This document shows positions 51,686 to 60,503 of a stretch of DNA of 64,000 nucleotides, piece by piece. Every line of letters begins with the position of its first letter. The stretch's first letter is position 1. Below the pieces are notes generated by a model. It had not been told where the DNA came from and did no database searches. It saw only the letters and a list, made by a program, of their open reading frames with translations. The stretch comes from CAZFDT01 sp964518335 (lineage in GTDB: Bacteria > Planctomycetota > Phycisphaerae > Phycisphaerales > Phycisphaeraceae): assembly GCA_964518335.1 (NCBI GenBank), contig CAZFDT010000007.1, forward strand, positions 48,368 to 112,367. Direction: 5' to 3'. The position numbers were made by a program, and so were the translations under genes.

Positions 51686-52500
51686 GACGGCTCCAGCAAT
51701 CCCATGCCTTCGGCGAGAATCTCGGCCAGCGTGGTGAACCGCACCGGGACGCCCTCGCGGTGCGCGGCTCCGGCGATGTTCATGGTGCAGCCGCCTTCGT
51801 TGCACACGCAGGTCGGCGCGCCGGTCGAGGCGATGCAGTGGACCTTGTCGCGCACCATTGCGCCGGAGATCATCGGCATCTTGGCGGCGAACGTGCCGCC
51901 GAATCCGCAGCACTGGTCGGCCCGGGGAAGTTGCACATATTCCAGCCCGTCGATCTGCCGCATGAGGTGCACGGCCGGGTCGGCGTCAGGCGCCATCGGC
52001 GAGTCCAGGCGCAGCGTCGGCGACGCGGCGCCGATCGTGTCGGCGACCGCCGGCGACTTCACGCCAATCCCACGCTGGTGGCACGCGTAGTGATACGTCA
52101 CGCATCCCTGCCAGCGCACGCCCATCGGCCGCAGATCGACCCGCATCACGTGGACCAGGAACTGATGAAACTCGTAAGTGCGCTCGACCAGCCGCGCCGC
52201 CCGCGCCGCATAGGCGGGGTCCTCGGCCAGCAGCCGGGTGTAGTGGTCGTGCACCATCGCCGCGCACGACCCCGACGGCGTCACCACGTGCTCGTAGGGC
52301 TCGAAGATATCGACCATCCGCCGCGCCAGCGCCGCCGCCTCCGCGGCAAACCCGTTGTTGAACATCGGCTGGCCGCAGCAGGTCTGTTCCCTCGGAAACG
52401 CCACGGTGCAACCAAGCTTCTCCAGCACCTTGACCGCCGCAATGCCCGCACGCGGATAAAACGTGTCGGTGAGGCAGGTGACAAAGAGTGCGACGTTCAT
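51682..52500 (-). CDS. lutA: LutA/YkgE cysteine-rich (CCG domain) protein
   Basis: The 272-residue protein has two CCG modules as in heterodisulfide reductase B/GlpC: EQTCCGQPMFNNGF (near residue 40) and ADQCCGFGGTFAAKM (near 195), each bordered by further Cys (VTYHYACHQRG, VCNEGGC). It is the first gene of lutABC. The block CDLRPMGVRW-type insert between the modules is short. A -10-like TATCAT ends 9 nt before the ATG. The operon probably feeds lactate electrons into the quinone pool; a lactate permease is not adjacent. Confidence 0.92.
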   Translation of the reverse strand: MNVALFVTCLTDTFYPRAGIAAVKVLEKLGCTVAFPREQTCCGQPMFNNGFAAEAAALARRMVDIFEPYEHVVTPSGSCAAMVHDHYTRLLAEDPAYAARAARLVERTYEFHQFLVHVMRVDLRPMGVRWQGCVTYHYACHQRGIGVKSPAVADTIGAASPTLRLDSPMAPDADPAVHLMRQIDGLEYVQLPRADQCCGFGGTFAAKMPMISGAMVRDKVHCIASTGAPTCVCNEGGCTMNIAGAAHREGVPVRFTTLAEILAEGMGLLEPS

Positions 52501-52509
52501 GGGACGCGA

Positions 52510-52515
52510 ATGATA
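52510..52515 (-). promoter_or_regulatory. Putative -10 box (TATCAT) of the lut operon
   Basis: On the minus strand GATATCAT ends 9 nt before the lutA ATG. No -35 or Shine-Dalgarno sequence is evident. A GAGCC/GGCTC stem lies just upstream. Confidence 0.4.
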
Positions 52516-52726
52516 TCAGGAGCCTCTGAACAGGCTCAGAGAGTTTCCGCGGTGGTCCTACCCGGGGCAGCGTGGCACGAGCGCACACCACGGCGCCCAT
52601 CGCCACGGCGTGAGGTCCACCGCGCCCGAGTCGCTTTGCCGCCATGCGAGCAATGCGCCAAATGGCGGCTCATCGCGTACCTGACGGGCAGGCGCGTCGT
52701 CCACATCATGCGTGCCGAGGGGCGCG

Positions 52727-53494
52727 TCAGTGCTGTCGCGCCAGTTGCTGGCGCTGCAGCCAGGTGGTGAAGCGGCAGATACCGTCCTCGACGCGGCGCT
52801 GCTCGGCGACGTTGGCGAAATTGAACGCCAGGCCCATGTAGTGCGTGCCGTCGTCGTTGGTGTGCAGATGCACGTGTTTGACCGCGACGGACAGCGGCTC
52901 ATCGTGCGTGGGCAGCGACACCGTGCAGCGATATCGGCCATAGTGCTGCACGAGCGCGCCCACGCGCTGCGGAGCGATCACGCCCAGCCCCCCACCGCTG
53001 ACATTAGCCATCACCGCCTTGAACGGTGGGCCATCGGGGATCTCCACGCCCGTGTTCAGCGGCGTGTCGGCCAGAGGCTGCACCGTCACCATCAGCTTCA
53101 GGTGCGCGGTCATCGCGCGGAAGAACGCCCGACGCTGGGCCGACTGCACATCGACCGGCTCGCTCAGACGCAGCGCCCACACCTCCGTGTGCTCGTTGAG
53201 CCGGTGTTTGATGGCCTCTTCAACCCGGACAACGCACAGCAGTCGCACGCTGGCGTCCACCAGCAGCAGGGCCGCATGATGCGTGTGGCGGAGCGACGCC
53301 ACCGTCTCACGGTTGTTGGGCAGTTCAAGCAGGCAGCGGCCGTCGCGCATGTCCAGCAGTCGCGTGCGGCTGGTGGGTCCGACCGGCCGGTGGATCATCG
53401 GGTCCACCGCCGTGATCTCCACGGCCTGACCGGTGTCCATCACGTGTGCGGCGACGCGTTGCCAGTCATAATGTTGGGCGGTGGTGGCGACCAT
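52727..53494 (-). CDS. YcgR-like PilZ protein
   Basis: The 255-residue protein has an N-terminal YcgR-N-like barrel (about 20-110; RTRLLDMRDGRCLLELPN) and a C-terminal PilZ domain. The PilZ domain shows the c-di-GMP motif QRRAFFR (R-x3-R, about residue 120) and NVSGGGLGV (about 165), with the rest of the barrel ending in HYMGLAFNFANV. YcgR proteins brake flagella or adjust secretion when c-di-GMP is high; this function is an inference. It lies 226 nt upstream of lutA on the same strand. Flagellar genes are not in the window. Confidence 0.83.
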   Translation of the reverse strand: MVATTAQHYDWQRVAAHVMDTGQAVEITAVDPMIHRPVGPTSRTRLLDMRDGRCLLELPNNRETVASLRHTHHAALLLVDASVRLLCVVRVEEAIKHRLNEHTEVWALRLSEPVDVQSAQRRAFFRAMTAHLKLMVTVQPLADTPLNTGVEIPDGPPFKAVMANVSGGGLGVIAPQRVGALVQHYGRYRCTVSLPTHDEPLSVAVKHVHLHTNDDGTHYMGLAFNFANVAEQRRVEDGICRFTTWLQRQQLARQH

Positions 53495-53639
53495 AGTTCG
53501 TCCCCATCCCGGTGCCCGTGCCTCCGCGGGAACACCGCGGGCTTTCCATCATGGTTATCGTCCTCGCCTGGAGCGCCGCTGAAGGGCCGGACGCGGTTAA
53601 AGTTTCGCCAGCCGTCAAACTCGGTAAGGTTTAACGCCC

Positions 53640-54428
53640 ATGCCGGTGCTCAGCCATGGTTCCGACCTCAGTCTCGCCCCCGCGCTGGGGCCGCTCGTGC
53701 GTGATGCGGGCCTGTCGGTGCGTGCCGCCATCGAGCAGGTGGCGACGGCGGGGTTCACGGCCGTGCAGTTGGATGCATCGCTGGCGGGCATTCGTCCTCG
53801 CGATCTGGACCGGCGGGCGAGGCAGGACCTGCTGGCCCTGCTTAAGCGGCGCGACCTGCGCCTGGCGGGGTGGGACCTGTTCATTCCGCGGCGTCACTAT
53901 GCCGAGCCCGACCTGCTGGACCGCGCGATGACGGCGACGCTGGCGGCGGTGGAGTTGGCGGCGGACACCGGGCGCGTCCCGCTATCGCTGCAGATGCCCA
54001 TCGCGCGGATCAGCGACGACGCCCGCGCGTCGCTCGTCGAGGCCGCCGACGTGCGCGGCGTGCGGCTGGCGATCCACGCCGAAGACCAGGTGGACGCCAT
54101 GACTGCGTGGCTGGCCGCCGCCGACGTGGCGGCCTTGGGCGTGTCGATCGATCCCGCGGCGGTGATCGCGCTGAAGCTCGATCCGGCCGAACTGGTTCAC
54201 CGCTTCGCCCGCCGTCTGGCCGCTGCCCGGCTCAGCGACGCGCCCGGCGTCGGCGAACGGTGCGTCGTCGGCCGGGGCGAACTGGACCTGCCCGACTATC
54301 GCGTTGCAGTGGACCTCGCCGCGTCGCGCGCCGGCCCCGTCGTGCTCGATCTGCGCAGCCTGCCCGACCCTCTCGCCGCCGCCGCCGCCGCACGAGCGGC
54401 ATGGGACCGCGCATCGTTCCCGGCCTGA
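53640..54428 (+). CDS. Xylose-isomerase-like TIM-barrel protein
   Basis: The 262-residue soluble protein follows the sugar phosphate isomerase/epimerase pattern: SVRAAIEQVATAGFTAVQLDAS at the start, then LAGWDLFIPRRHY, VRLAIHAEDQ, GVSIDPAAVIAL and AARLSDAPGVGERCVVGRGELDLPDYRVAV. The metal ligands expected for TIM-barrel isomerases (Glu, Asp, His, Glu) are only partly visible. The enzyme may use an unknown sugar or be non-catalytic. It is 76 nt upstream of ispG on the same strand, but ispG has its own promoter-like box. Confidence 0.7.
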   Translation: MPVLSHGSDLSLAPALGPLVRDAGLSVRAAIEQVATAGFTAVQLDASLAGIRPRDLDRRARQDLLALLKRRDLRLAGWDLFIPRRHYAEPDLLDRAMTATLAAVELAADTGRVPLSLQMPIARISDDARASLVEAADVRGVRLAIHAEDQVDAMTAWLAAADVAALGVSIDPAAVIALKLDPAELVHRFARRLAAARLSDAPGVGERCVVGRGELDLPDYRVAVDLAASRAGPVVLDLRSLPDPLAAAAAARAAWDRASFPA

Positions 54429-54465
54429 TCCCCAGGCCCGCCGGGATCGGCGACCGACAAGCCCT

Positions 54466-54473
54466 GCTATCAT
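54466..54473 (+). promoter_or_regulatory. Candidate ispG -10 element (GCTATCAT)
   Basis: The octamer is identical to those before thiS, the RAYT gene and aspS. Here it is followed by a 31-nt leader with CGGAAC as weak Shine-Dalgarno sequence. Confidence 0.4.
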
Positions 54474-54504
54474 AGAAGCCTATACACAGCGGAACTCCAC
54501 CCCC

Positions 54505-55767
54505 ATGCTGCAACGACGCAAGACGCGACAGGTCACGCTCGGCGACAAGGCCCACGGCATCGTGAAGATCGGCGGCGACGCCCCGGTGTCCGTGCAGACG
54601 ATGACCGCCGGGTACACCTACGAGATCGACAAGTGCGTGGCCGAAATCCACAAGCTCGCCGCCGCGGGCGCCGACATGGTGCGCGTGGCCGTGCCGGAGA
54701 AAAAGGACACCGACGCGCTGCGGCAGATCATTCCGCAGGTGCAGGTGCCGATCGTCGCCGACGTTCACTTCCACTTCCAGCGTGCCCTCGAAGCCATTGA
54801 GGCCGGCGTCCACAAGATCCGCCTCAACCCCGGCAACATCAGCGACAAGGCCCAGGTCGCCACCGTCATCGACGCCTGCAAGGAGCGCAGCCTGCCCATC
54901 CGCGTCGGTGTCAACGAAGGCTCCATCATCGAACGCAAGGACAAGCAGAAACGGCTCAAGGAACTCGGCGGCGTCTTCTCCAACGCCAAGCATGGCCACC
55001 TCCTGGCCATCATGATCACCAAGCTCGAAGAGTATCTCGACATCTTCTACGAGCGCAATTTCCACGACATCGTCATCAGCGCCAAAAGCATCGACCCGCT
55101 CCTGGTGATCGACGCCTACACCGAGATCAGCAAGCGCTTCGATCACCCGCTGCACCTGGGCGTGACGCACGCCGGGCCGAAGGAGACGGGCACGATTCGG
55201 TCCGTGGTTCCGCTCGGCCATCTGCTCGCGTCCGGGGTGGGCGACACGATCCGCATCAGCTATGCCAGCGACCCGGTGTACGAGGTGCAGGACGGGCTGG
55301 AGATGCTCTACTGCCTGGGTCTGCGCGAGCGCAAGGGCGCCGAGTTGATCGCCTGCCCGACGTGCGGCCGCATCCAGGTGGACCTGTTCACGCTGACGCA
55401 GAACGTGCGCAAGAAGCTGGCCGAGGAGATCGAGCTGCCGATCAAGGTCGCGGTGATGGGCTGCGTGGTGAACGGCCCCGGCGAGGCCGAGGGCGCCGAC
55501 GTGGCGATCTTCGCCGGCGACCGACGGGGCATCATCTACGTGCAGGGCGAGAAGGTCCGCAACGTGCCCGAGGAGGAAATCCTCGACGCCCTGCTCGCCG
55601 AGTGCCGCGCGTTCCAGGACAAGGTGCGCCGCGGCGACGCCAGGCTCGGCGAAAAAGTCGTCGAGATTCTCCCCCCCGACCCCATCGGCGAACTGGGCAG
55701 CGGCTTCGACAAAATCGCCGCAGGCCAGGTCGATAAACTCACGACGCTGACGATCACGAAAGCGTGA
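54505..55767 (+). CDS. ispG: 4-hydroxy-3-methylbut-2-enyl diphosphate synthase (IspG/GcpE)
   Basis: The 420-residue enzyme catalyses the penultimate step of the MEP isoprenoid route. It has an N-terminal TIM barrel (VSVQTMTAGYTYEIDKCVAEIHKL, IVADVHFHFQRALEAIEAGVHKIRLNPGNI) and a C-terminal 4Fe-4S domain with IACPTCGRIQVDL and VAVMGCVVNGPGEAEGAD, giving three Cys and the Glu ligand. Its product feeds the squalene genes at 38-41 kb. ATG 54505 is preferred over longer frames because homology starts with RRKTRQV. Confidence 0.95.
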   Translation: MLQRRKTRQVTLGDKAHGIVKIGGDAPVSVQTMTAGYTYEIDKCVAEIHKLAAAGADMVRVAVPEKKDTDALRQIIPQVQVPIVADVHFHFQRALEAIEAGVHKIRLNPGNISDKAQVATVIDACKERSLPIRVGVNEGSIIERKDKQKRLKELGGVFSNAKHGHLLAIMITKLEEYLDIFYERNFHDIVISAKSIDPLLVIDAYTEISKRFDHPLHLGVTHAGPKETGTIRSVVPLGHLLASGVGDTIRISYASDPVYEVQDGLEMLYCLGLRERKGAELIACPTCGRIQVDLFTLTQNVRKKLAEEIELPIKVAVMGCVVNGPGEAEGADVAIFAGDRRGIIYVQGEKVRNVPEEEILDALLAECRAFQDKVRRGDARLGEKVVEILPPDPIGELGSGFDKIAAGQVDKLTTLTITKA

Positions 55768-55795
55768 GTGCACGACTGATGACGCTTCTCGAATC

Positions 55796-56266
55796 ATGCG
55801 CATTTATCTTGATACATGCTGTCTGAATCGACCGTTCGATGACCAGAACATCGATCGCAACCGATTTGAGGCTGAGGCTGTGCTGGCCGTTCTCGGTCAC
55901 GTATCGGCCGGCCGGTGGGAGATGGTGTCAGGTCCTGCGTTGCCGCTGGAAATTGGCATGATCGAGGACGAGGAGAAGCGGGAGGAGGTCGCTGGATTTC
56001 TCGCATTGGCGACTGCGGAACTGCTGCTCGATGCTGCGATGGAACAACGAGCGCGTCGGCTTCATGAGAAGGGCTTTGGAGCCTTGGACGCGATTCACGT
56101 TGCCGCAGCCGAGGCCGGTGGATGCAACGTGTTTTTGACCACCGACGACCGTATGATCAAACGTGCCCGTCAACACGAGGCCGACCTGAAGGTGCGCATC
56201 GCAAATCCCTTAGACTGGATCATGGAGTACTTGGCCGATGATAGCCAAACGCATGACGATCAATGA
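55796..56266 (+). CDS. PIN domain protein (VapC-like toxin candidate)
   Basis: The 156-residue protein has a PIN-type nuclease fold: MRIYLDTCCLNRPFDD (first Asp), GPALPLEIGMIEDEE (Glu), LDAIHVAAAEAG (Asp) and VFLTTDDRMIKRA (Asp pair). All acidic residues needed for Mg2+ are present. CCLNRPF is typical of a PIN subfamily found in bacterial TA loci. The next gene overlaps it by 29 nt and could encode its antitoxin, although in VapBC the antitoxin gene usually comes first. It is 28 nt after ispG. Confidence 0.82.
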   Translation: MRIYLDTCCLNRPFDDQNIDRNRFEAEAVLAVLGHVSAGRWEMVSGPALPLEIGMIEDEEKREEVAGFLALATAELLLDAAMEQRARRLHEKGFGALDAIHVAAAEAGGCNVFLTTDDRMIKRARQHEADLKVRIANPLDWIMEYLADDSQTHDDQ

Positions 56267-56477
56267 AGTTCGCGCTCGTGGCCACCACGCACTGATCCGA
56301 GAACTGGGTCCTCAAGGTTATGTGGAGTTCATTCGCCAATACCGCGTCGGCCACGGCGACTTTACCGCCGAACGCGCTGCGGCGTCGGACGCGCTGTCGA
56401 TGGATGAGGCGATCATCCGCGCCGGACATATCAAGCGCCGCGACGAGTCGAGCAATGCGGGTCGTGGCCAATCGTAA
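56238..56477 (+). CDS. Small hypothetical protein, possible antitoxin partner of the PIN protein
   Basis: The 79-residue protein has sequence MTINEVRARGHHALIRELGPQGYVEFIRQYRVGHGDFTAERA and an acidic middle (DALSMDEAIIRAGH). It is unlike classical VapB. The segment GPQGYVEFIRQYRVGHGDFTAER recurs, as I recall, in proteins paired with this PIN subfamily in cyanobacteria and planctomycetes. The 29-nt overlap suggests translational coupling. Its antitoxin role is an inference. Confidence 0.65.
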   Translation: MIAKRMTINEVRARGHHALIRELGPQGYVEFIRQYRVGHGDFTAERAAASDALSMDEAIIRAGHIKRRDESSNAGRGQS

Positions 56478-56582
56478 CTTGACGAAAACAACCCAATAGG
56501 CTGGGCGTCTGATTATCAGTGCTTCGCTGGTCTCGAGACGAAACGGTCGGTGGGCCCTGCACCGCGTGATTTGGTGATCGGC

Positions 56583-57842
56583 TCATGCCGCTCGACGCAT
56601 GCCGGTTTGACGCGGGATGCGCAGCATGTCGTCGTAGAGGGCGGCGATGCGCTCGAAGCGCCGCTCGTAGGTGTACAGCGCTTCGACGCGGGCGCGGGCG
56701 CGATCGGCGAACCGGCGCCGGGCGGCGGGGTCGCGGAGCAGGCCAAGAATCGGGGCCGGCCAGTCCGTTTCGTTCTGCGTGAGGATGACGCCGCAGCGGC
56801 CGCGGTCGAGGAGCTCGCCCACCCCACCGACATCGGTGGCGGCGACGGGAACGCCCATGGCCATCGCCTCGAGCACGGTGTTGGGCATGCCTTCGGTGCG
56901 ACTGGGCAACAGCAGCACGTCCATGGCCTGATAGAACGGCCGGGGATCGCTCTGCCAACCGAGGAAGCGGACGCGGGCGTCGAGCTGCAGTTCGCGCGTC
57001 ATGGCCTGCAGGCGGGCGCGGTCCGGCCCGTCGCCGACGAGATGCAGCTCCAGGTTGGGCACAGCTGACTTGAGCCGGGCGAGCGTGCGGATGGCGCGTC
57101 CGACGCCCTTTTCCTTGCTCAGACGTCCGACGCAGCCGATCACCAGGCGGTTGCCGGCGTGTGTCGCGGCGTCGCCGAACGGATAATCATCGACGTCGAT
57201 GGCGTTGGGCACATAGTGCAGGTTCGCCGCCGGCACGCCGATGCGCAGGCAGTGGTCGTACAACGCCTGGCTCACTGCAACGACCCGGTCGTAATGCGGC
57301 AGCGCCCGGTCGTCGATGCGGGCGTACAGTCGCGTGCGGCTGGTCTCGCGCGTGAAGCCGTGAACCGTGCTGACAAGCTTCATCGGCCAGAAGCGGCCAA
57401 GCAACAGGCCCAACACGTCCGACTTGTAGTCGTGCGCGTGCCAGATCGTGACCTTGAGGCTGCGCACCAGCGCGAGCATCCTCCGCACGGCCCGCAGGTC
57501 CAGCGGCCCGGATTCCTCGATCTGCCACAGAGGGCAACCCATCGCCGCCGCGTGTTGCCGCAGCGTGGCCATGCCACGATCACCCTTGGGGTGCAGGTAG
57601 GCCGCGGCTATGGTGAACCGCCCACGATCGATGTACCGGGCCGAGCGGAAGATGGTCTTGTCCGGTCCGCCGCCGTGCCCCGCCACGACGCGCGTGTGCA
57701 ACACCACCGGTGGCCGCGTCTGTTTCGACACCGCCAGGCGCAACTGCCGCGACACCGGCCGCTCACCGATCGGGATCGCAGGCCTCGCCAGCCAACTCGC
57801 GTTGTTCCATTCGTCGTGAGTCACAGCATGTATCCCGGACAT
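56583..57842 (-). CDS. Glycosyltransferase family 4 protein
   Basis: The 419-residue GT-B enzyme starts with VVLHTRVVAGHGGGPDKTIFRSARY (acceptor domain) and has the C-terminal donor domain NRLVIGCVGRLSKEKGVGRAIRTLARL, with MDVLLLPSRTEGMPNTVLEAMAMGVPVAATDVGGVGELL. The EX7E motif is complete (EGMPNTVLE). Its start overlaps the radical SAM gene end by 22 nt. It is the third gene of an operon with a Wzy-type ligase and a radical SAM protein. It probably adds a sugar to the glycan made by this locus. Confidence 0.87.
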   Translation of the reverse strand: MSGIHAVTHDEWNNASWLARPAIPIGERPVSRQLRLAVSKQTRPPVVLHTRVVAGHGGGPDKTIFRSARYIDRGRFTIAAAYLHPKGDRGMATLRQHAAAMGCPLWQIEESGPLDLRAVRRMLALVRSLKVTIWHAHDYKSDVLGLLLGRFWPMKLVSTVHGFTRETSRTRLYARIDDRALPHYDRVVAVSQALYDHCLRIGVPAANLHYVPNAIDVDDYPFGDAATHAGNRLVIGCVGRLSKEKGVGRAIRTLARLKSAVPNLELHLVGDGPDRARLQAMTRELQLDARVRFLGWQSDPRPFYQAMDVLLLPSRTEGMPNTVLEAMAMGVPVAATDVGGVGELLDRGRCGVILTQNETDWPAPILGLLRDPAARRRFADRARARVEALYTYERRFERIAALYDDMLRIPRQTGMRRAA

Positions 57843-59032
57843 GTGGCGCAGGCGTTGTCCTGGGCGTCGGCACCCTCGACGCGACGCTTGAAGCTTCGCC
57901 TCGCCATGCGGTACTTGCGCCCGTTCCACACCTGGGAAAACGGCCGCTCAAACACGTTGCCCATGTCCTCCTTTGGATCGAAGTTGCCACAGCACGTGCA
58001 GACCTGACCGTCCCAGTTGATCACGCTCATGCGCCAAGGCCAGGAACAGTCGAACGTCTTGTGACCGTTGTACGCCTCGTCCTTCACCGGCTTGCCGCTT
58101 AGCATCTCCCGATAAGGCTTGAGCGCATACTTCGCATCAGCAGGCAGCCACTGCTCGATGTGTTCCTGCGTCTTCCTCGCCAGGATGTCCGGCGCCAGAC
58201 CCAGGCTCTGCAGCTTCTTGTCCTGTCCCACGAACCGCAGGTTCAGCGACGGCGCGGAGAACACGGCCTTGCACCCCAACTCATCGGCCAGGCGCTGAAA
58301 CGCCGCTATTTCGTGCTCGTTGCGGCGCGTCACCACGAAGTTGAGCTGCACCACCGGGGTCGCGCTGCCCATTCGGTCGCGCGTGGCGATGATGTGCCGC
58401 ACCTTCGCCACCGTGTCGGCAAAGCTCTTGCCCGGCTGATAGATCTCAAACGTCTCCTGCGTCGCGCCGTGCAGCGAGCACGTCAGCAGATCGAGCCCCG
58501 AACGCACCAGTTCCTCGCCCTGGCCCTTGCGGGGATCGAGCTTGTAGGCGTGCAAGTTCGAGCTGATGTACGTCCATACGCCCCGATCGTGGGCATAGCG
58601 AATCATTTTGAAGATGTCGGGCACGATCATCGGATCGCCCCACATCGACAGATCCAGGGCATAGAGATGCCAGTGCGTGCGATCGATCAGCCCGGCGAAC
58701 TGCTCGAAGCTCATCTTTCCCTTGGGTCGGCCCTCGTAGCCCAGCCCCGTCGGGCAGAGTTGGCACTTGGTGTTGCAGATGTTGGTCGATTCGATCTTCA
58801 TCTTGTACGGCCGGCCGACGACACGCTCGGTCTTGATCGCGAACTGCAGGTTCACTGCAGCCATGTTCATGAGCTTCAGCAGCGTGAGGTAGCGGCGATT
58901 GCGCCACACGTAGGCCGCGCCTCTCGCCACCCAGTGCATGGCCTGCGTCCAGCCGCCGCGCCGCCGCGCACGGCCCGTGAGCGTCACGGTCCGGGCGAGA
59001 ATCTGATCGACCTGTGATGCCAATGCGCTCAT
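57821..59032 (-). CDS. Radical SAM/SPASM domain protein
   Basis: The 403-residue protein has the radical SAM cluster motif CNTKCQLC (Cys86, 90, 93) and a C-terminal SPASM-like domain with further Cys (CSWPWRM, GQVCTCCGNFD, ACATCPGYML) for auxiliary 4Fe-4S clusters. The N-terminal 70 residues contain a hydrophobic, basic stretch. SPASM enzymes modify peptides or sugars; in a glycan locus an epimerisation, dehydrogenation or cross-link of a surface glycan or peptide is plausible. It overlaps the Wzy-type gene by 4 nt and the glycosyltransferase gene by 22 nt, so the three are coupled. Confidence 0.88.
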   Translation of the reverse strand: MSALASQVDQILARTVTLTGRARRRGGWTQAMHWVARGAAYVWRNRRYLTLLKLMNMAAVNLQFAIKTERVVGRPYKMKIESTNICNTKCQLCPTGLGYEGRPKGKMSFEQFAGLIDRTHWHLYALDLSMWGDPMIVPDIFKMIRYAHDRGVWTYISSNLHAYKLDPRKGQGEELVRSGLDLLTCSLHGATQETFEIYQPGKSFADTVAKVRHIIATRDRMGSATPVVQLNFVVTRRNEHEIAAFQRLADELGCKAVFSAPSLNLRFVGQDKKLQSLGLAPDILARKTQEHIEQWLPADAKYALKPYREMLSGKPVKDEAYNGHKTFDCSWPWRMSVINWDGQVCTCCGNFDPKEDMGNVFERPFSQVWNGRKYRMARRSFKRRVEGADAQDNACATCPGYML

Positions 59033-60306
59033 GCCGGGACCGCCTCCGCCAGCAAAGGAACCTCCGCCTCGCTCGCCCCGTCGGCTTCATCGGCCAGCGA
59101 CGGCATCACACCCGCCATGATGATCAAGAGCCATGCCAGCTCGAACACCTCGACCGACAGGAACACGCCGCCGATCGCGTAGATCAGCAGCGACGCCTGG
59201 CACGCACGCGCGATCGCCGCCAGCTTGCCGCCTGTCGCCGCGACCTGTTCGCATCGCCACAAAGCCAACGCCAGGATCAGGCAGAACACCGCCACCGCGG
59301 GGATACCCGAGTCGGCTGCCATCTGAAGGTACATGCTGTGAATGGTGCGGCCGTCGAGCTGGGCGTCGTAGCTCTGCATGAGAAGCCGCGAATTGCGGAT
59401 GCCGTGGCCCGTCAGCGGCCGATCCCACGCCAGGTCCCAGCCGACGCGCCAGGTCATCAGCCGCGCCTGGGCGCTGTCGTCCTGATGGAACGAGGCGGTG
59501 GACACGAAACGATCGCGGACCTGTGGCCCGGCCAGGACGGCAAGGACCACCAGCACGGCGATGCCCGCGGCCACCGCATGATGCCGCGGACGGTGCCGCA
59601 GCAGCAGCCAGCTCGCGCCGACCAGCCCCGCCAGCATGGCGCCGCGCGAGTAGGTCAGCATCACCGCATGAATCATCAGCAGTCCAATCGCTGCAGTGGC
59701 CGCACGAACCAGCAGCGGCCATCGCCCCTCGTCACGCATGAAGAAGGCGTAGGCAAAAGGCAGCCCCATGACGAGCATGAGTCCCGCGCCGTTGTTGTCC
59801 AGCCCGCCGAAGCCGCTGTGAAAAATGTCCAGCCGGTAGCCTCGCAGCAGATAGAGGAAGTTGACCTCGTAAGCGATGTACCCGACGCCCACGAGCACCG
59901 CCGCCGCGAGCCATTGCACCTGCGACGCGCTGTGGATCAGGAGTCCGGCCACAATCGCCATGAGCAGAATCTTGCCGAAGTCGGCGCCCCAACTCAGCGC
60001 CAGGTTCGGATCGGCCGCGGCCAGGCAGCTCGTCAACAGCAGTGCGCCCAGGGCCAGCGTGAGGACCACCATGACGTTAGGACGGGCCCGCGCCACCACT
60101 GCCGGCAGGTTCACCACGACGGCGACAAACACGACCCCCGCCGCCGCCAGCGACCACCGCACCCCCTCGGGCAACGCCCACTCCCATAAGAACTGCGGCC
60201 GCAGCACCGCCAGAAAGTAGTACAACAGCACCGCCCAGAACGGCTCGGACAGCGCGCCGACCGCCGCCAGCACCGATAACACCGACAGCAAGAGCGTTTG
60301 CTTCAT
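59029..60306 (-). CDS. O-antigen ligase/polymerase family membrane protein (Wzy/WaaL-like)
   Basis: The 425-residue membrane protein has about 10-12 hydrophobic segments and a large periplasmic loop between about residues 265 and 325 that has RLMTWRVGWDLAWDRPLTGHGIRNS. The RPLxGxG pattern and the following HSMYLQMAADSG are typical of the Wzy_C/O-antigen ligase family. Such proteins join or polymerise surface glycan units on the outer face of the membrane. It is the first gene of an operon with radical SAM and GT4 genes. Confidence 0.85.
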   Translation of the reverse strand: MKQTLLLSVLSVLAAVGALSEPFWAVLLYYFLAVLRPQFLWEWALPEGVRWSLAAAGVVFVAVVVNLPAVVARARPNVMVVLTLALGALLLTSCLAAADPNLALSWGADFGKILLMAIVAGLLIHSASQVQWLAAAVLVGVGYIAYEVNFLYLLRGYRLDIFHSGFGGLDNNGAGLMLVMGLPFAYAFFMRDEGRWPLLVRAATAAIGLLMIHAVMLTYSRGAMLAGLVGASWLLLRHRPRHHAVAAGIAVLVVLAVLAGPQVRDRFVSTASFHQDDSAQARLMTWRVGWDLAWDRPLTGHGIRNSRLLMQSYDAQLDGRTIHSMYLQMAADSGIPAVAVFCLILALALWRCEQVAATGGKLAAIARACQASLLIYAIGGVFLSVEVFELAWLLIIMAGVMPSLADEADGASEAEVPLLAEAVPA

Positions 60307-60503
60307 GGCCGACCACCCGCAACATCCGTGTGATCGGCACAATCGACAGAAGCCTTAAGCTCGATACACAGGCACCACGAGGCTCCGCACACCCCGGGCT
60401 CACGCTATCGCCAGATCCTTGCCGACGACAACCGCCCAGCGGTCACAAGCCGGGCTGGCCCGCGGGTTGACGAGTGTCCGAGCGTTATGCCGATAGCGTC
60501 GTC

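Noticed and set aside
52638..52669. GCCGCCAT/ATGGCGGC inverted repeat as a terminator of the YcgR-like gene
   Set aside because: The stem is perfect (8 bp), but no T-tract follows on the right strand and the distance from the stop is about 60 nt. It is too weak to annotate.
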